A stretch of DNA of 15,396 nt from an uncultured Christensenellaceae bacterium (lineage in GTDB: Bacteria > Bacillota > Clostridia > Christensenellales > Christensenellaceae), in assembly GCA_934555865.1 (NCBI GenBank), contig CAKTFI010000025.1, forward strand, positions 1 to 15,396, written 5' to 3'. Shown one piece after another: positions 8,886-14,895 of the stretch. How positions within the stretch are numbered: position 1 is the stretch's first letter; every line of letters begins with the position of its first letter. The notes below the pieces were generated by a model. It worked only from the letters and a program-made list of their open reading frames with translations, had not been told where the DNA came from and ran no database searches. The position numbers and the translations under genes are program-made.

Positions 8886-9830
8886 ATGGAGATCCCTGTT
8901 TACCTGTTTACAGGCTTTCTGGAGGCCGGCAAAACGCGGTTCATCCAAGAAACGCTGGAGGACGAAAACTTTAACGCCGGAGAAAACACCCTGCTTCTGG
9001 TCTGCGAAGAGGGGGTCGAGGAATACGACATCTCGCGCTTTGCGGATGCGGAGCATATCCACATCGAATATATCGAGGGGATCGAGAATCTGGACGCGCA
9101 CAAGCTGAGCCTCCTGGAGCACAATTTGCAGCTGGACCGCGTGATGATCGAGCAAAACGGCATGACGACGGCCAAGGACCTCTTGGAGCGGCTGCCGGAA
9201 AACTGGGCGATCTATCAGGAAGTCATGTTTGCCGACGCGCAGACCTTCCCGAATTACAACGCCAACATGCGCAGCCTGGTGGTGGACAAGCTGCAGGGGT
9301 GCGAGCTTATTGTGTTTAACCGCTGCGACGAAGCGACGGACAAGATGGCGCTGCACAAGATCGTGCGGGCCACCAACCGGCGGACGAACATCATCTATGA
9401 GAAAACGGACGGCGAGATCGAATACGACGAGATCCAGGACCCGCTGCCCTTTGACCTGAATGCGCCGGTGGTCGAGATCCAGGACGAGGACTACGCCGTG
9501 TGGTACCGGGACATGGTCGAGGAATTGAGCAAGTATTCCGGGAAAAAGGTGAGCTTTACCGGCGTGGTCGCGTTCAACAGGACGCAGCCGAAGAACACCT
9601 TCTTTTTGGGCAGGCATGTCATGACCTGCTGCGTGGAGGACATTGAGTATATGCCTTTTTTGTGCCGCTGGAAGGGGGCGTCCGGCCTGCATATGCGGGA
9701 CTGGATCCGCGTGACGGCGGCCGTCGAGATTCAGTTCAACAAGCGCAACGGGCAGAAAATGCCGGTTTTGCGCATCCTGTCGGCTGTCCCGGCCGAAAAG
9801 CCGGACCCCGAGGTCGCGACATTTTATTAA
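8886..9830 (+). CDS. G3E-like GTPase fused to a YcgQ/DUF1980-like C-terminal domain
   Basis: This 314-residue protein starts with VYLFTGFLEAGKT (Walker A, residues 10-17) and has VMIEQNG (about 86-92) and NRCD (145-148), a good NKxD variant for guanine recognition. The family CxCC metal motif is absent: the matching strand reads LLLVCEEGVEEYD. From about residue 202 the sequence (WYRDMVEELSKYSGKKVSFT, then NTFFLGRHVMTCCVED) resembles the conserved C-terminal region of YcgQ/TIGR03943-type proteins, with the Cys pair 248-249. Those proteins pair with a YcgR-type permease and are often near COG0523 genes. It follows the His-rich GTPase by 8 bases with GAGGT as ribosome site, then meets a strong terminator. 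I infer that the two proteins cooperate in metal handling; the exact role is unknown. Confidence 0.85.
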   Translation: MEIPVYLFTGFLEAGKTRFIQETLEDENFNAGENTLLLVCEEGVEEYDISRFADAEHIHIEYIEGIENLDAHKLSLLEHNLQLDRVMIEQNGMTTAKDLLERLPENWAIYQEVMFADAQTFPNYNANMRSLVVDKLQGCELIVFNRCDEATDKMALHKIVRATNRRTNIIYEKTDGEIEYDEIQDPLPFDLNAPVVEIQDEDYAVWYRDMVEELSKYSGKKVSFTGVVAFNRTQPKNTFFLGRHVMTCCVEDIEYMPFLCRWKGASGLHMRDWIRVTAAVEIQFNKRNGQKMPVLRILSAVPAEKPDPEVATFY

Positions 9831-9840
9831 ACATTGTTCT

Positions 9841-9878
9841 AAAAAGAGCGCCTGCATCACTGCGGGCGCTCTTTTTTT
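9841..9878 (+). terminator. Rho-independent terminator after the GTPase pair
   Basis: A 12-bp stem AAAAAGAGCGCC (9841-9852) pairs with GGCGCTCTTTTT (9865-9876). The run of seven T ends at 9878. It lies 10 bases after the stop of the second GTPase gene and ends the cargo operon before the recombinase. The A-rich left arm means it may also act on the minus strand. Confidence 0.9.
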
Positions 9879-9988
9879 GCCGCCGGAGCGGGCAGTTTGG
9901 GACGCGGCGGCGACAGGCGGGCGATCTCCCGCAGGGCCTTGGCGCTGAGGTTCCCCACCAGGCGGACGGAAAACGGATGTATCGGCAT
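9857..9988 (-). CDS. Small hypothetical protein (43 aa), divergent from the recombinase
   Basis: This short ORF reads MPIHPFSVRLVGNLSAKALR, then EIARLSPPRPKLPAPAAKKE and RPQ. Its ATG follows GGCGGGAGGG with a 6-base spacer, a strong ribosome site. The first half could form a short strand and an amphipathic helix; the tail is Pro/Ala/Lys-rich and probably disordered. The stop falls in the loop of the terminator at 9841-9878. It lies inside the inserted element and is divergent from the recombinase, so a helper or regulator of integration is conceivable, but I recognise no family. The main evidence is the ribosome site and codon pattern; it could be a chance ORF. Confidence 0.45.
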   Translation of the reverse strand: MPIHPFSVRLVGNLSAKALREIARLSPPRPKLPAPAAKKERPQ

Positions 9989-9994
9989 AAAAAT

Positions 9995-10048
9995 CCCTCC
10001 CGCCTATCCTACGCCGCGGGCGCAGGGCATATGCATGAAGCGGGAGGG
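9995..10048. repeat. Inverted repeat formed by two divergent ribosome binding sites
   Basis: CCCTCCCGC (9995-10003) and GCGGGAGGG (10040-10048) are perfect 9-bp inverted copies separated by 36 bases. The right arm is the ribosome site of the recombinase, and the left arm read on the minus strand is that of the 43-codon ORF. A transcript crossing this region could fold and hide the ribosome site. Confidence 0.6.
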
Positions 10049-10053
10049 GACAC

Positions 10054-11457
10054 ATGAAAACAGCGATTTACAGCCGCAAGTCGGTATATCGGGAATCCGG
10101 TGAATCTCTGGAAAACCAGGTGGCACTGTGCCGGCAATATCTGTGCATGCAATATGGAGAGGCGGCGGCCGCGGCGGCAGAGGTCTTTGAGGACGAAGGC
10201 GCTTCGGCAAAGAACCTCGAGCGGGCAGAGCTGCAGCGCATGCTGCGCGCGGTGCGGGCGGGCGAGATCGGGCGGATCGTCTGTTACCGCCTGGACCGCA
10301 TCAGCCGCAATGTGTGCGACTTTACGGCGCTGCTCGAGGGGCTGGAGCGCCGCGGGGTGGAGATCGTCTGCATCCGGGAGAAGTTCGACACTTCGACGCC
10401 GATGGGCAAAGCCATGCTATACATTGCGAGCGTCTTTGCGCAGCTGGAGCGGGAAACGATCTCGGAACGCGTGCGCGACACCATGCTGTGGATGGCGCGC
10501 GGCGGGCGCTGGCTGGGCGGGCAGCCGCCGTATGGCTACGCCGCGGTGCGCCTGCACTGGCCGGAGGGCGAGGGGCGGGAAAAATACGCCAGCTTTCTCC
10601 GGGAGGAGCCCGCGGAAAGCCGGGTGGTGCGACGCATTTTTCGGGAATATCTGCGCTTTGGCGAGATCGGCGCGGTGCAGGCTTCGCTTTGCCGGGCGGG
10701 CGTGCGGTCGCGGACGGGCAAGGCATTTTCGGCGCAGGCGATCCGCGCGATCCTGCAGAACCCGGCATATTGCCGGGCGGATGCCGCATGCGGCGCCTAT
10801 TTCCGAGCGCGGGGCGCGGCGGTCTGCTTCTTGCCGAAGCGGATGCAGGCGCAGGGGATCTTGGCCTATAACAAGCGGGATTACCGGCATGCGCGCGGCC
10901 GCAGGCTCCCGGAGGCGGAGTGGATCGTGGCGGAGAGCCGGCATCCGGCGCTGGTCTCCGGACGAGAGTGGGTGCAGGCGCAGGAGATGCTGCAAAAGGG
11001 GCGGCCGCCGGTGGGGCGCAGGCGCATGGAGGCGCTCTGCGCGGGCAGGCTGTACTGCGCGCTGTGCGGCGCGCGCCTGCTCGTCAAGCGGCGCGGCGGT
11101 TCGGAGAAGTTCGACTATATTTGTGCGCGCAAGCTGCGCTTTGGCGCGGCGTCCTGCGCGGCGGCAAACCTCGCGGGACAGCAGGCGGACGCGGCGGTAT
11201 GCCGGGAGGTCGCCCACCTGGCGGCGGCGCTGTGGGCTGGGGCGGACGCGAAGGAGCGACAGGAGGGCCTCGCGGAGGCCGCCGGGGAAGCCTTGCCGCC
11301 GGAGGTCGGGATGGTCCCAGCAGCCTGCACGGCGGAGGGGGATGCCGAAGAGGGCTGGGTCGACCGCCTCCCCGCGGAGGCGAAGCGGCAGCTGGTGCAG
11401 GCCGCCGTCCGACGAATGCAGTGGGACGGGGAGATCCTGGAGGTTTTCTTGCAATGA
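10054..11457 (+). CDS. Large serine recombinase (site-specific integrase)
   Basis: This 467-residue protein catalyses site-specific integration or excision through a Ser-DNA linkage. The N-terminal resolvase domain (about 2-145) begins AIYSRKS with Arg8 and the nucleophile Ser10, and has YRLDRISRN with Arg79 and Arg82. A recombinase domain (about 155-280, WLGGQPPYGY) and a zinc ribbon with Cys335, Cys338, Cys357 and Cys368 follow. The remaining 100 residues are Ala/Gly-rich, and I see no long coiled coil, so the protein is on the short side for the family. The start has GGGAGGGG 5 bases upstream. The stop TGA overlaps the right attachment site, placing the gene at the element's end as usual for integrases. 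All catalytic residues are present, so it may be active. Confidence 0.95.
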   Translation: MKTAIYSRKSVYRESGESLENQVALCRQYLCMQYGEAAAAAAEVFEDEGASAKNLERAELQRMLRAVRAGEIGRIVCYRLDRISRNVCDFTALLEGLERRGVEIVCIREKFDTSTPMGKAMLYIASVFAQLERETISERVRDTMLWMARGGRWLGGQPPYGYAAVRLHWPEGEGREKYASFLREEPAESRVVRRIFREYLRFGEIGAVQASLCRAGVRSRTGKAFSAQAIRAILQNPAYCRADAACGAYFRARGAAVCFLPKRMQAQGILAYNKRDYRHARGRRLPEAEWIVAESRHPALVSGREWVQAQEMLQKGRPPVGRRRMEALCAGRLYCALCGARLLVKRRGGSEKFDYICARKLRFGAASCAAANLAGQQADAAVCREVAHLAAALWAGADAKERQEGLAEAAGEALPPEVGMVPAACTAEGDAEEGWVDRLPAEAKRQLVQAAVRRMQWDGEILEVFLQ

Positions 11458-11479
11458 AAATGGCGCTTTCCCGACATTG
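11457..11479 (+). other. Predicted attR (right junction of the inserted element)
   Basis: The element half AAAATGGCGC is followed by the shared TTT (11467-11469) and then the feoB half CCCGACATTG. The predicted TT crossover is at 11468-11469. The host half carries CATTG, the inverted partner of CAATG at the left junction. Confidence 0.65.
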
Positions 11480-12196
11480 ATCGCGATCACGGGCATGTTC
11501 TTTTCGGGCGGGCGGCTGCTGGGCGGGCAGTTGGGCGCGGCCTGCATCCTGGCGGGGATGGTGCTCGGCTCGGTCGCGCTGACCTTCCTCTCCTCCCGCC
11601 TGCTTTCGGCGACGATCCTGCGTGGGGAGGCATCCTCCTTCCTGCTGGAGCTGCCGCCCTACCGGCGGCCGCAGATCGGCAAGGTCCTTCTGCGCTCGAT
11701 GCTGGATCGGACGCTGTTTGTGCTGGGGCGTGCGACGGCGGTGGCTGCACCCGCGGGGCTGGTACTGTGGCTACTCACGCATATTACCGCCGGTGGGCAG
11801 TCGCTGCTGTATTGGTGCGCGGCGGCGCTCGAGGCCCCGGGACGGGCGCTGGGGCTGGACGGGGCGATCCTGCTGGCCTTTGTGCTGGGGCTGCCGGCCA
11901 ATGAGCTGGTGCTGCCTATCGTGCTCATGCTGTACACCGGGGCGGCGGGGATGCTGCCGGTGGGCGACCTCCAGGCGGTGAAAGCGCTGCTGCTGGCGCA
12001 CGGGTGGACGCGCAAGACGGCGATCTGTACGGCGCTGTTCATGCAGTTCCATTGGCCGTGTTCCACGACGCTACTCACCATCTACCGCGAAACGGGAAGG
12101 TGGAAATGGGTGTGGGCGGCGGCGCTGCTCCCCCTGCTGTTTGGCTCGGGGTTGTGCCTGCTCGTCAATGCGGCGGCAGGGCTTTGGGGGCTTTGA
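11468..12196 (+). pseudogene. feoB: feoB-like ferrous iron transporter, C-terminal fragment 3' of the insertion
   Basis: After the junction the feoB frame continues with FPTLIAITGMFFSGG to a TGA at 12196, about 242 codons without a stop. Features match the FeoB C-terminal membrane part: several hydrophobic helices, LLELPPYRRPQ (the usual linker before the next helix), LDGAILLAFVLGLPANELVLP (19 residues shown before P), HGWTRKTAICTALF, and FHWPCSTTLLTIYRETG. The frame is also open backwards into the recombinase gene, but only as a shadow. An internal ATG at 11495 lacks a ribosome site. Unlike the 5' piece this one is not visibly decayed, so the insertion or its selection history may be recent. 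Alone it lacks the G domain and cannot be a complete transporter. Confidence 0.85.
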
Positions 12197-12210
12197 GGAA
12201 AAACGCGGGC

Positions 12211-12239
12211 GTGAAGTTTTGCGCCGGGTGTGGTATACT
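12211..12239 (+). promoter_or_regulatory. Candidate ridA promoter
   Basis: An extended -10 TGGTATACT ends at 12239, with hexamer TATACT at 12234-12239. A weak -35 GTGAAG (12211-12216) stands 17 bases upstream. The position fits a leader of about 35 bases before the ridA ATG. Confidence 0.55.
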
Positions 12240-12280
12240 GAAAAAAAGCGTGCCTTTTGAAAGGCGGAAGGAGCATACCA

Positions 12281-12655
12281 ATGAAAGTGATTTCGACGAA
12301 CAAGGCGCCGGCGGCGATCGGCCCGTATTCGCAGGCGATCGTGACGGGCGGCTATGTCTTTACCTCGGGGCAGATCCCGATCGACCCGGCGACGGGCGAA
12401 GTGGCGGGCGATTGCATCGTGTGCCAGGCCGAACAGGTGATGGCGAACCTGAAGGAGGTCCTGGAAGCGGCGGGCGCGAGTTTTGAGAGCGCAGTCAAGA
12501 CGACCTGCTTCCTGGCCGACATGGCGGACTTTGCGGCGTTCAACGGCGTGTATGAAAAGTATTTTGTGAATAAACCGGCGCGTTCCTGCGTGGCGGTCAA
12601 GACGCTGCCGAAGGGCGTGAAGGTGGAAGTGGAAGTCATTGCCGAGATCGGCTGA
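12281..12655 (+). CDS. ridA: RidA family reactive enamine/imine deaminase
   Basis: This 124-residue cytosolic protein (YjgF/YER057c/UK114 family) hydrolyses the reactive 2-aminoacrylate and related enamines released by PLP enzymes. Family hallmarks are APAAIGPYSQAI near the N-terminus, FTSGQIPIDPATGE, NLKEVLEAAGASF, and PARSCVAV, in which the Arg binds the substrate carboxylate. The ending VKVEVEVIAEIG is also typical, and the length is exactly that expected. The start follows GGAAGGAG with a 7-base spacer. It has its own promoter and terminator, so it appears monocistronic. The neighbouring aspartase and Lrp-type regulator fit an amino-acid metabolism setting. Confidence 0.97.
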   Translation: MKVISTNKAPAAIGPYSQAIVTGGYVFTSGQIPIDPATGEVAGDCIVCQAEQVMANLKEVLEAAGASFESAVKTTCFLADMADFAAFNGVYEKYFVNKPARSCVAVKTLPKGVKVEVEVIAEIG

Positions 12656-12657
12656 CG

Positions 12658-12695
12658 AAAAAATTCCGTCGGGAAAGTTCCGACGGAATTTTTTT
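12658..12695. terminator. Bidirectional terminator between ridA and aspA
   Basis: A 15-bp arm AAAAAATTCCGTCGG (12658-12672) and its complement (12680-12694) flank a 7-base loop. T runs follow on both strands. It serves convergent ridA (stop 3 bases away) and aspA (stop 29 bases away). Confidence 0.92.
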
Positions 12696-12723
12696 GCCTT
12701 GCGGATGTGGGAAACGGGGGCGC

Positions 12724-14112
12724 TTAGCCCTCCCCGCCGCACTGCGCGGCAGGGTTCAGGAGGCGGGAAAGCGTCTCCGGGTCTAGTAGGCCGTCGCGCA
12801 GGACGAGGTCGCGGATGGGCACGCCACCGGACAACGATTCCTTGGCCAGCGCCGCGGCCTTTTTGTACCCGATATAGGGGCAGAGAGCTGTGACCACGCC
12901 GACCGACGCGTCCAGATGCTTTTGGCATTCTTCGGCGTTTGCGGTGATCCCGCGGATGCAGTTTTGGCAAAGCGTGCGGACGGCGCCGGTGAGGACCTGC
13001 ATGGACTCGAACAGTGCGTCGAACAACACCGGTTCAAAGGCGTTGAGCTCCAATTGCCCGGCTTCGGCGGCCAGGGACACGGTGAGGTCGTTGCCATACA
13101 CGCGGAAGGCCGCCTGCGTGACGACCTCCGGGATCACGGGATTGATCTTACCGGGCATGATCGAGGAGCCGTTCTGCCGTGCAGGAAGGCGGATCTCGCC
13201 GAGACCGGCGCGCGGGCCGCTGGAGAGCAGCCGCAAATCGTTGGAAATCTTGGAAAGGCTCATCGCACAGGTCTTGAGCGCCCCGGAGAAGGCGGCAAAC
13301 ACATCGAGGTTCTGCGTGGCGTCGAACAGATCCTCCGCCGGGGAGAGGGAAAGGCCGGTGATGCGGCAGAGCTCTTCATAGACGAACCGGCGATAGGTGG
13401 CAGAGGCGTTGAGGCCGCTGCCGATGGCGGTGCCGCCGAGGTTTAGGGTGTGCATAGCCTCGGCGCTTTGCCGGAGACGGGCAATATCGCGGCGGATTGC
13501 GCCGGCATAGGCCTGAAAGCCCTGTCCGAGGCGCATGGGGACGGCGTCCTGCAGCTGTGTGCGGCCGATCCTCAGGATGCCGTCAAACGCAGTGGCCTTT
13601 TCCAGCAGCGCGTCGGCCAGTGACTCCAGCTCCCCACACAGCGCAGGGAGGAGGGCCAACACGGTCAGCTTGCCGGCGGAGGGAATTGTGTCGTTGGTGG
13701 ACTGCGACATATTCACATGGTCGTTCGGGTGTACGAGGCGATAGTCCCCGCGCTGCCCGCCCAATAGCTCAATTGCGCGGTTCGCGAGCACTTCGTTGAC
13801 ATTCATGTTCGCGGAGGTTCCCGCGCCGCCCTGGATGGCGTCCACCGGGAATTGATCGGCGAAACCGCCGGACAAGACCTCGCCGCAGACGGCGCAGATG
13901 GCGTCGGCGATGGGCGGCGGCAATTGACCGGTGCGGGCGTTGGCCCGGGCGGCGGCCCACTTGATCCGGGTCAGGCTGTGTAAAAAGACGGGGTGCATCC
14001 TGCGGCCGCTGATGGGGAAGTTTTCCTTGGCCCGCAGGGACTGGATGCCGTAATAGGCGTCGCATGGGACGGGCAGGGTGCCGACGGAATCGGATTCGAG
14101 GCGAATAGACAT
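12724..14112 (-). CDS. aspA: Aspartate ammonia-lyase (aspartase)
   Basis: This 462-residue enzyme of the aspartase/fumarase superfamily converts aspartate to fumarate and ammonia. Visible superfamily segments are GAGTSANMNVNEVLANRA, HPNDHVNMSQSTND, GRTQLQDAVPMRLGQ, GTAIGSGLNA, and the signature GSSIMPGKINPVIPEV with the catalytic Ser loop. The N-terminus ESDSVGTLPVPCDAYYGIQS with LRAKENFPISG is aspartase-like; class II fumarases usually have ALYGAQTQRS there. For this reason I prefer AspA over FumC, though specificity is not proven. The start follows AAAGGAGC. The gene is divergent from an Lrp/AsnC regulator, a natural candidate for its control, and ends at a shared terminator with ridA. Confidence 0.9.
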   Translation of the reverse strand: MSIRLESDSVGTLPVPCDAYYGIQSLRAKENFPISGRRMHPVFLHSLTRIKWAAARANARTGQLPPPIADAICAVCGEVLSGGFADQFPVDAIQGGAGTSANMNVNEVLANRAIELLGGQRGDYRLVHPNDHVNMSQSTNDTIPSAGKLTVLALLPALCGELESLADALLEKATAFDGILRIGRTQLQDAVPMRLGQGFQAYAGAIRRDIARLRQSAEAMHTLNLGGTAIGSGLNASATYRRFVYEELCRITGLSLSPAEDLFDATQNLDVFAAFSGALKTCAMSLSKISNDLRLLSSGPRAGLGEIRLPARQNGSSIMPGKINPVIPEVVTQAAFRVYGNDLTVSLAAEAGQLELNAFEPVLFDALFESMQVLTGAVRTLCQNCIRGITANAEECQKHLDASVGVVTALCPYIGYKKAAALAKESLSGGVPIRDLVLRDGLLDPETLSRLLNPAAQCGGEG

Positions 14113-14141
14113 GACAAAGCTCCTTTACTTGGATTAAGCTA

Positions 14142-14150
14142 AGCATAGCA
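14142..14150 (-). promoter_or_regulatory. Candidate aspA promoter (extended -10)
   Basis: On the minus strand TGCTATGCT gives an extended -10 (TGn plus TATGCT), about 30 bases before the aspA ATG. The -35 region is poor (TTCTCC at 17 bases), which would suit an activated promoter. Confidence 0.4.
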
Positions 14151-14214
14151 CGCCGCCTACTGGGGGAGAAGCGCCGCGCGCAATTTTGGAAGGAATTTAT
14201 TTTTTTAAGTATTT

Positions 14215-14236
14215 TGGTATATTTCTGTGGTAAAAT
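14215..14236 (+). promoter_or_regulatory. Candidate promoter(s) of the Lrp-family gene
   Basis: Two extended -10 elements overlap this AT-rich stretch: TGGTATATT (14215-14223) and TGGTAAAAT (14228-14236). Neither has a good -35. The second would start transcription about 30 bases before the ATG at 14274. The 161-base divergent gap to aspA is the likely place for regulator sites, but no clear operator was found. Confidence 0.4.
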
Positions 14237-14273
14237 TGGTGCTGTTGCTTAATAAAATAAAGCGGAGGCAAAA

Positions 14274-14741
14274 ATGGACGCGATCGATCGGAAGATATTA
14301 CAGATGCTGGAGCGGGATGCGCGCACGCCGCTGAAGCAGTTGGCCAAGGTGGTCTACCTCTCTTCCCCGGCGGTCTCTGTGCGGATCCGCAATCTGGAGC
14401 GGCAGGGGATCCTCACCGGGTATCGGGCGGTCGTCGACATTCAGCGGATTGGATACCCCATCCAGGCGTTCATCAACCTGGAGATGGAGCCGCGGCAGAA
14501 GGCGGAATTCTACCCCTGGGCCGAGGGAGAGGAAAACATCCTGGAATGCAACTGCGTGACCGGGCAGTACAGCATGCTCCTGCGCGTGGCGTTTTGCAGC
14601 ACGATGGATCTGGATCAATTCATCGGGAAGCTGCAGCGCTTTGGCCGCACGCAGACGCAGATCGTGTTTTCCACTCCGATCGCGCTGCGCGCGCCGGGCA
14701 TCGTGCCGCCGGAGGAAGCGTCAAAAGGAAGTAAAGAATAG
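14274..14741 (+). CDS. Lrp/AsnC family transcriptional regulator
   Basis: This 155-residue protein has the Lrp layout. The N-terminal winged helix-turn-helix runs over residues about 1-50 (MDAIDRKILQMLERDARTPL, then KQLAKVVYLSSPAVSVRIRN). A linker with GILTGYRAVVD follows, then a RAM ligand-binding/oligomerisation domain (about 65-140) with the CNCVTGQYSMLLRV strand. The start follows CGGAGG with a 6-base spacer. The family senses amino acids and often controls a divergent neighbour, so AspA is the obvious target by inference. The last 15 or so residues are charged and probably loose. The specific amino acid cannot be read from the sequence. Confidence 0.95.
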   Translation: MDAIDRKILQMLERDARTPLKQLAKVVYLSSPAVSVRIRNLERQGILTGYRAVVDIQRIGYPIQAFINLEMEPRQKAEFYPWAEGEENILECNCVTGQYSMLLRVAFCSTMDLDQFIGKLQRFGRTQTQIVFSTPIALRAPGIVPPEEASKGSKE

Positions 14742-14750
14742 CGGCAGGAA

Positions 14751-14777
14751 TTTTATCGATATTTTATATCGATAAAA
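14751..14777. promoter_or_regulatory. Perfect AT-rich palindrome upstream of the hydrogenase promoter
   Basis: TTTTATCGATAT (14751-14762) and ATATCGATAAAA (14766-14777) are perfect 12-bp inverted arms around TTT. A further half copy ATATCG follows at about 14780-14785. It starts 10 bases after the Lrp-family stop. The downstream side is A-rich rather than T-rich, so an intrinsic terminator on the plus strand is unlikely; an operator fits better. Confidence 0.5.
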
Positions 14778-14803
14778 AAATATCGAAAAAGAGCGAAAAA
14801 TAC

Positions 14804-14832
14804 TTGCCCCGCGTGCAAAAATGTGGCATGAT
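14804..14832 (+). promoter_or_regulatory. Candidate hydrogenase promoter
   Basis: TTGCCC (14804-14809), 17 bases, then CATGAT (14827-14832) preceded by TGG as extended -10. Each hexamer matches four of six consensus bases. The leader to the ATG at 14896 would be about 57 bases. Confidence 0.5.
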
Positions 14833-14842
14833 AGATGAGAAA

Positions 14843-14860
14843 TTGGAAAAGGGTTAACAA
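14843..14860 (+). promoter_or_regulatory. Candidate Rex (NADH/NAD+ sensor) operator
   Basis: TTGGAAAAGGGTTAACAA fits the clostridial Rex consensus TTGTTAA, four bases, TTAACAA: 5 of 7 in the left half and 7 of 7 in the right. It lies just past the -10 box, overlapping or following the start point, a repressing position. Rex is known to control fermentative and hydrogenase genes in clostridia. Confidence 0.45.
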
Positions 14861-14895
14861 GGGAGAGTTTTGCGCGAAAGGCAATTCCCACGATC

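Larger units (their letters stand above)
7575..11469. mobile_element. About 3.9 kb serine-recombinase integrative element inserted in feoB
   Basis: Two pieces of one feoB-like gene flank this segment in the same orientation. Joining the left host half (ending CAATGGGCGTTT) to the right host half (starting CCCGACATTG) restores the family motif PCNGRFPTLI. Joining the element's own ends gives AAAATGGCG, a centre CTTTGC, then CGCCATTTT: a 9-bp perfect dyad. Both reconstructed sites are symmetric about the same TT. The element holds two G3E GTPase genes, a transcription terminator, a 43-codon minus-strand ORF and a serine recombinase whose stop codon touches the right attachment site, the usual place for an integrase. 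No conjugation, replication or capsid genes are seen. It may be a minimal element or the remnant of a larger one. Confidence 0.75.

Noticed and set aside
8760..10055. A 431-codon minus-strand frame opposite the second GTPase gene.
   Set aside because: It is a shadow of the GTPase gene and runs through the terminator. Only the separate 43-codon frame in this area has a good ribosome site.
7563..11456. TGCAATG present at both junctions (7563-7569 and 11450-11456) as the crossover sequence.
   Set aside because: A crossover there would give CNENGAFPTL in feoB, with two extra residues against the family motif. The TTT crossover gives CNGRFPTL and fits both dyads.
10100..12196. A single 698-codon frame that overlaps the recombinase and continues into the feoB 3' fragment.
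   Set aside because: The first 450 codons are an Arg/Ala-rich shadow of the recombinase. Only the part after the junction has FeoB similarity.
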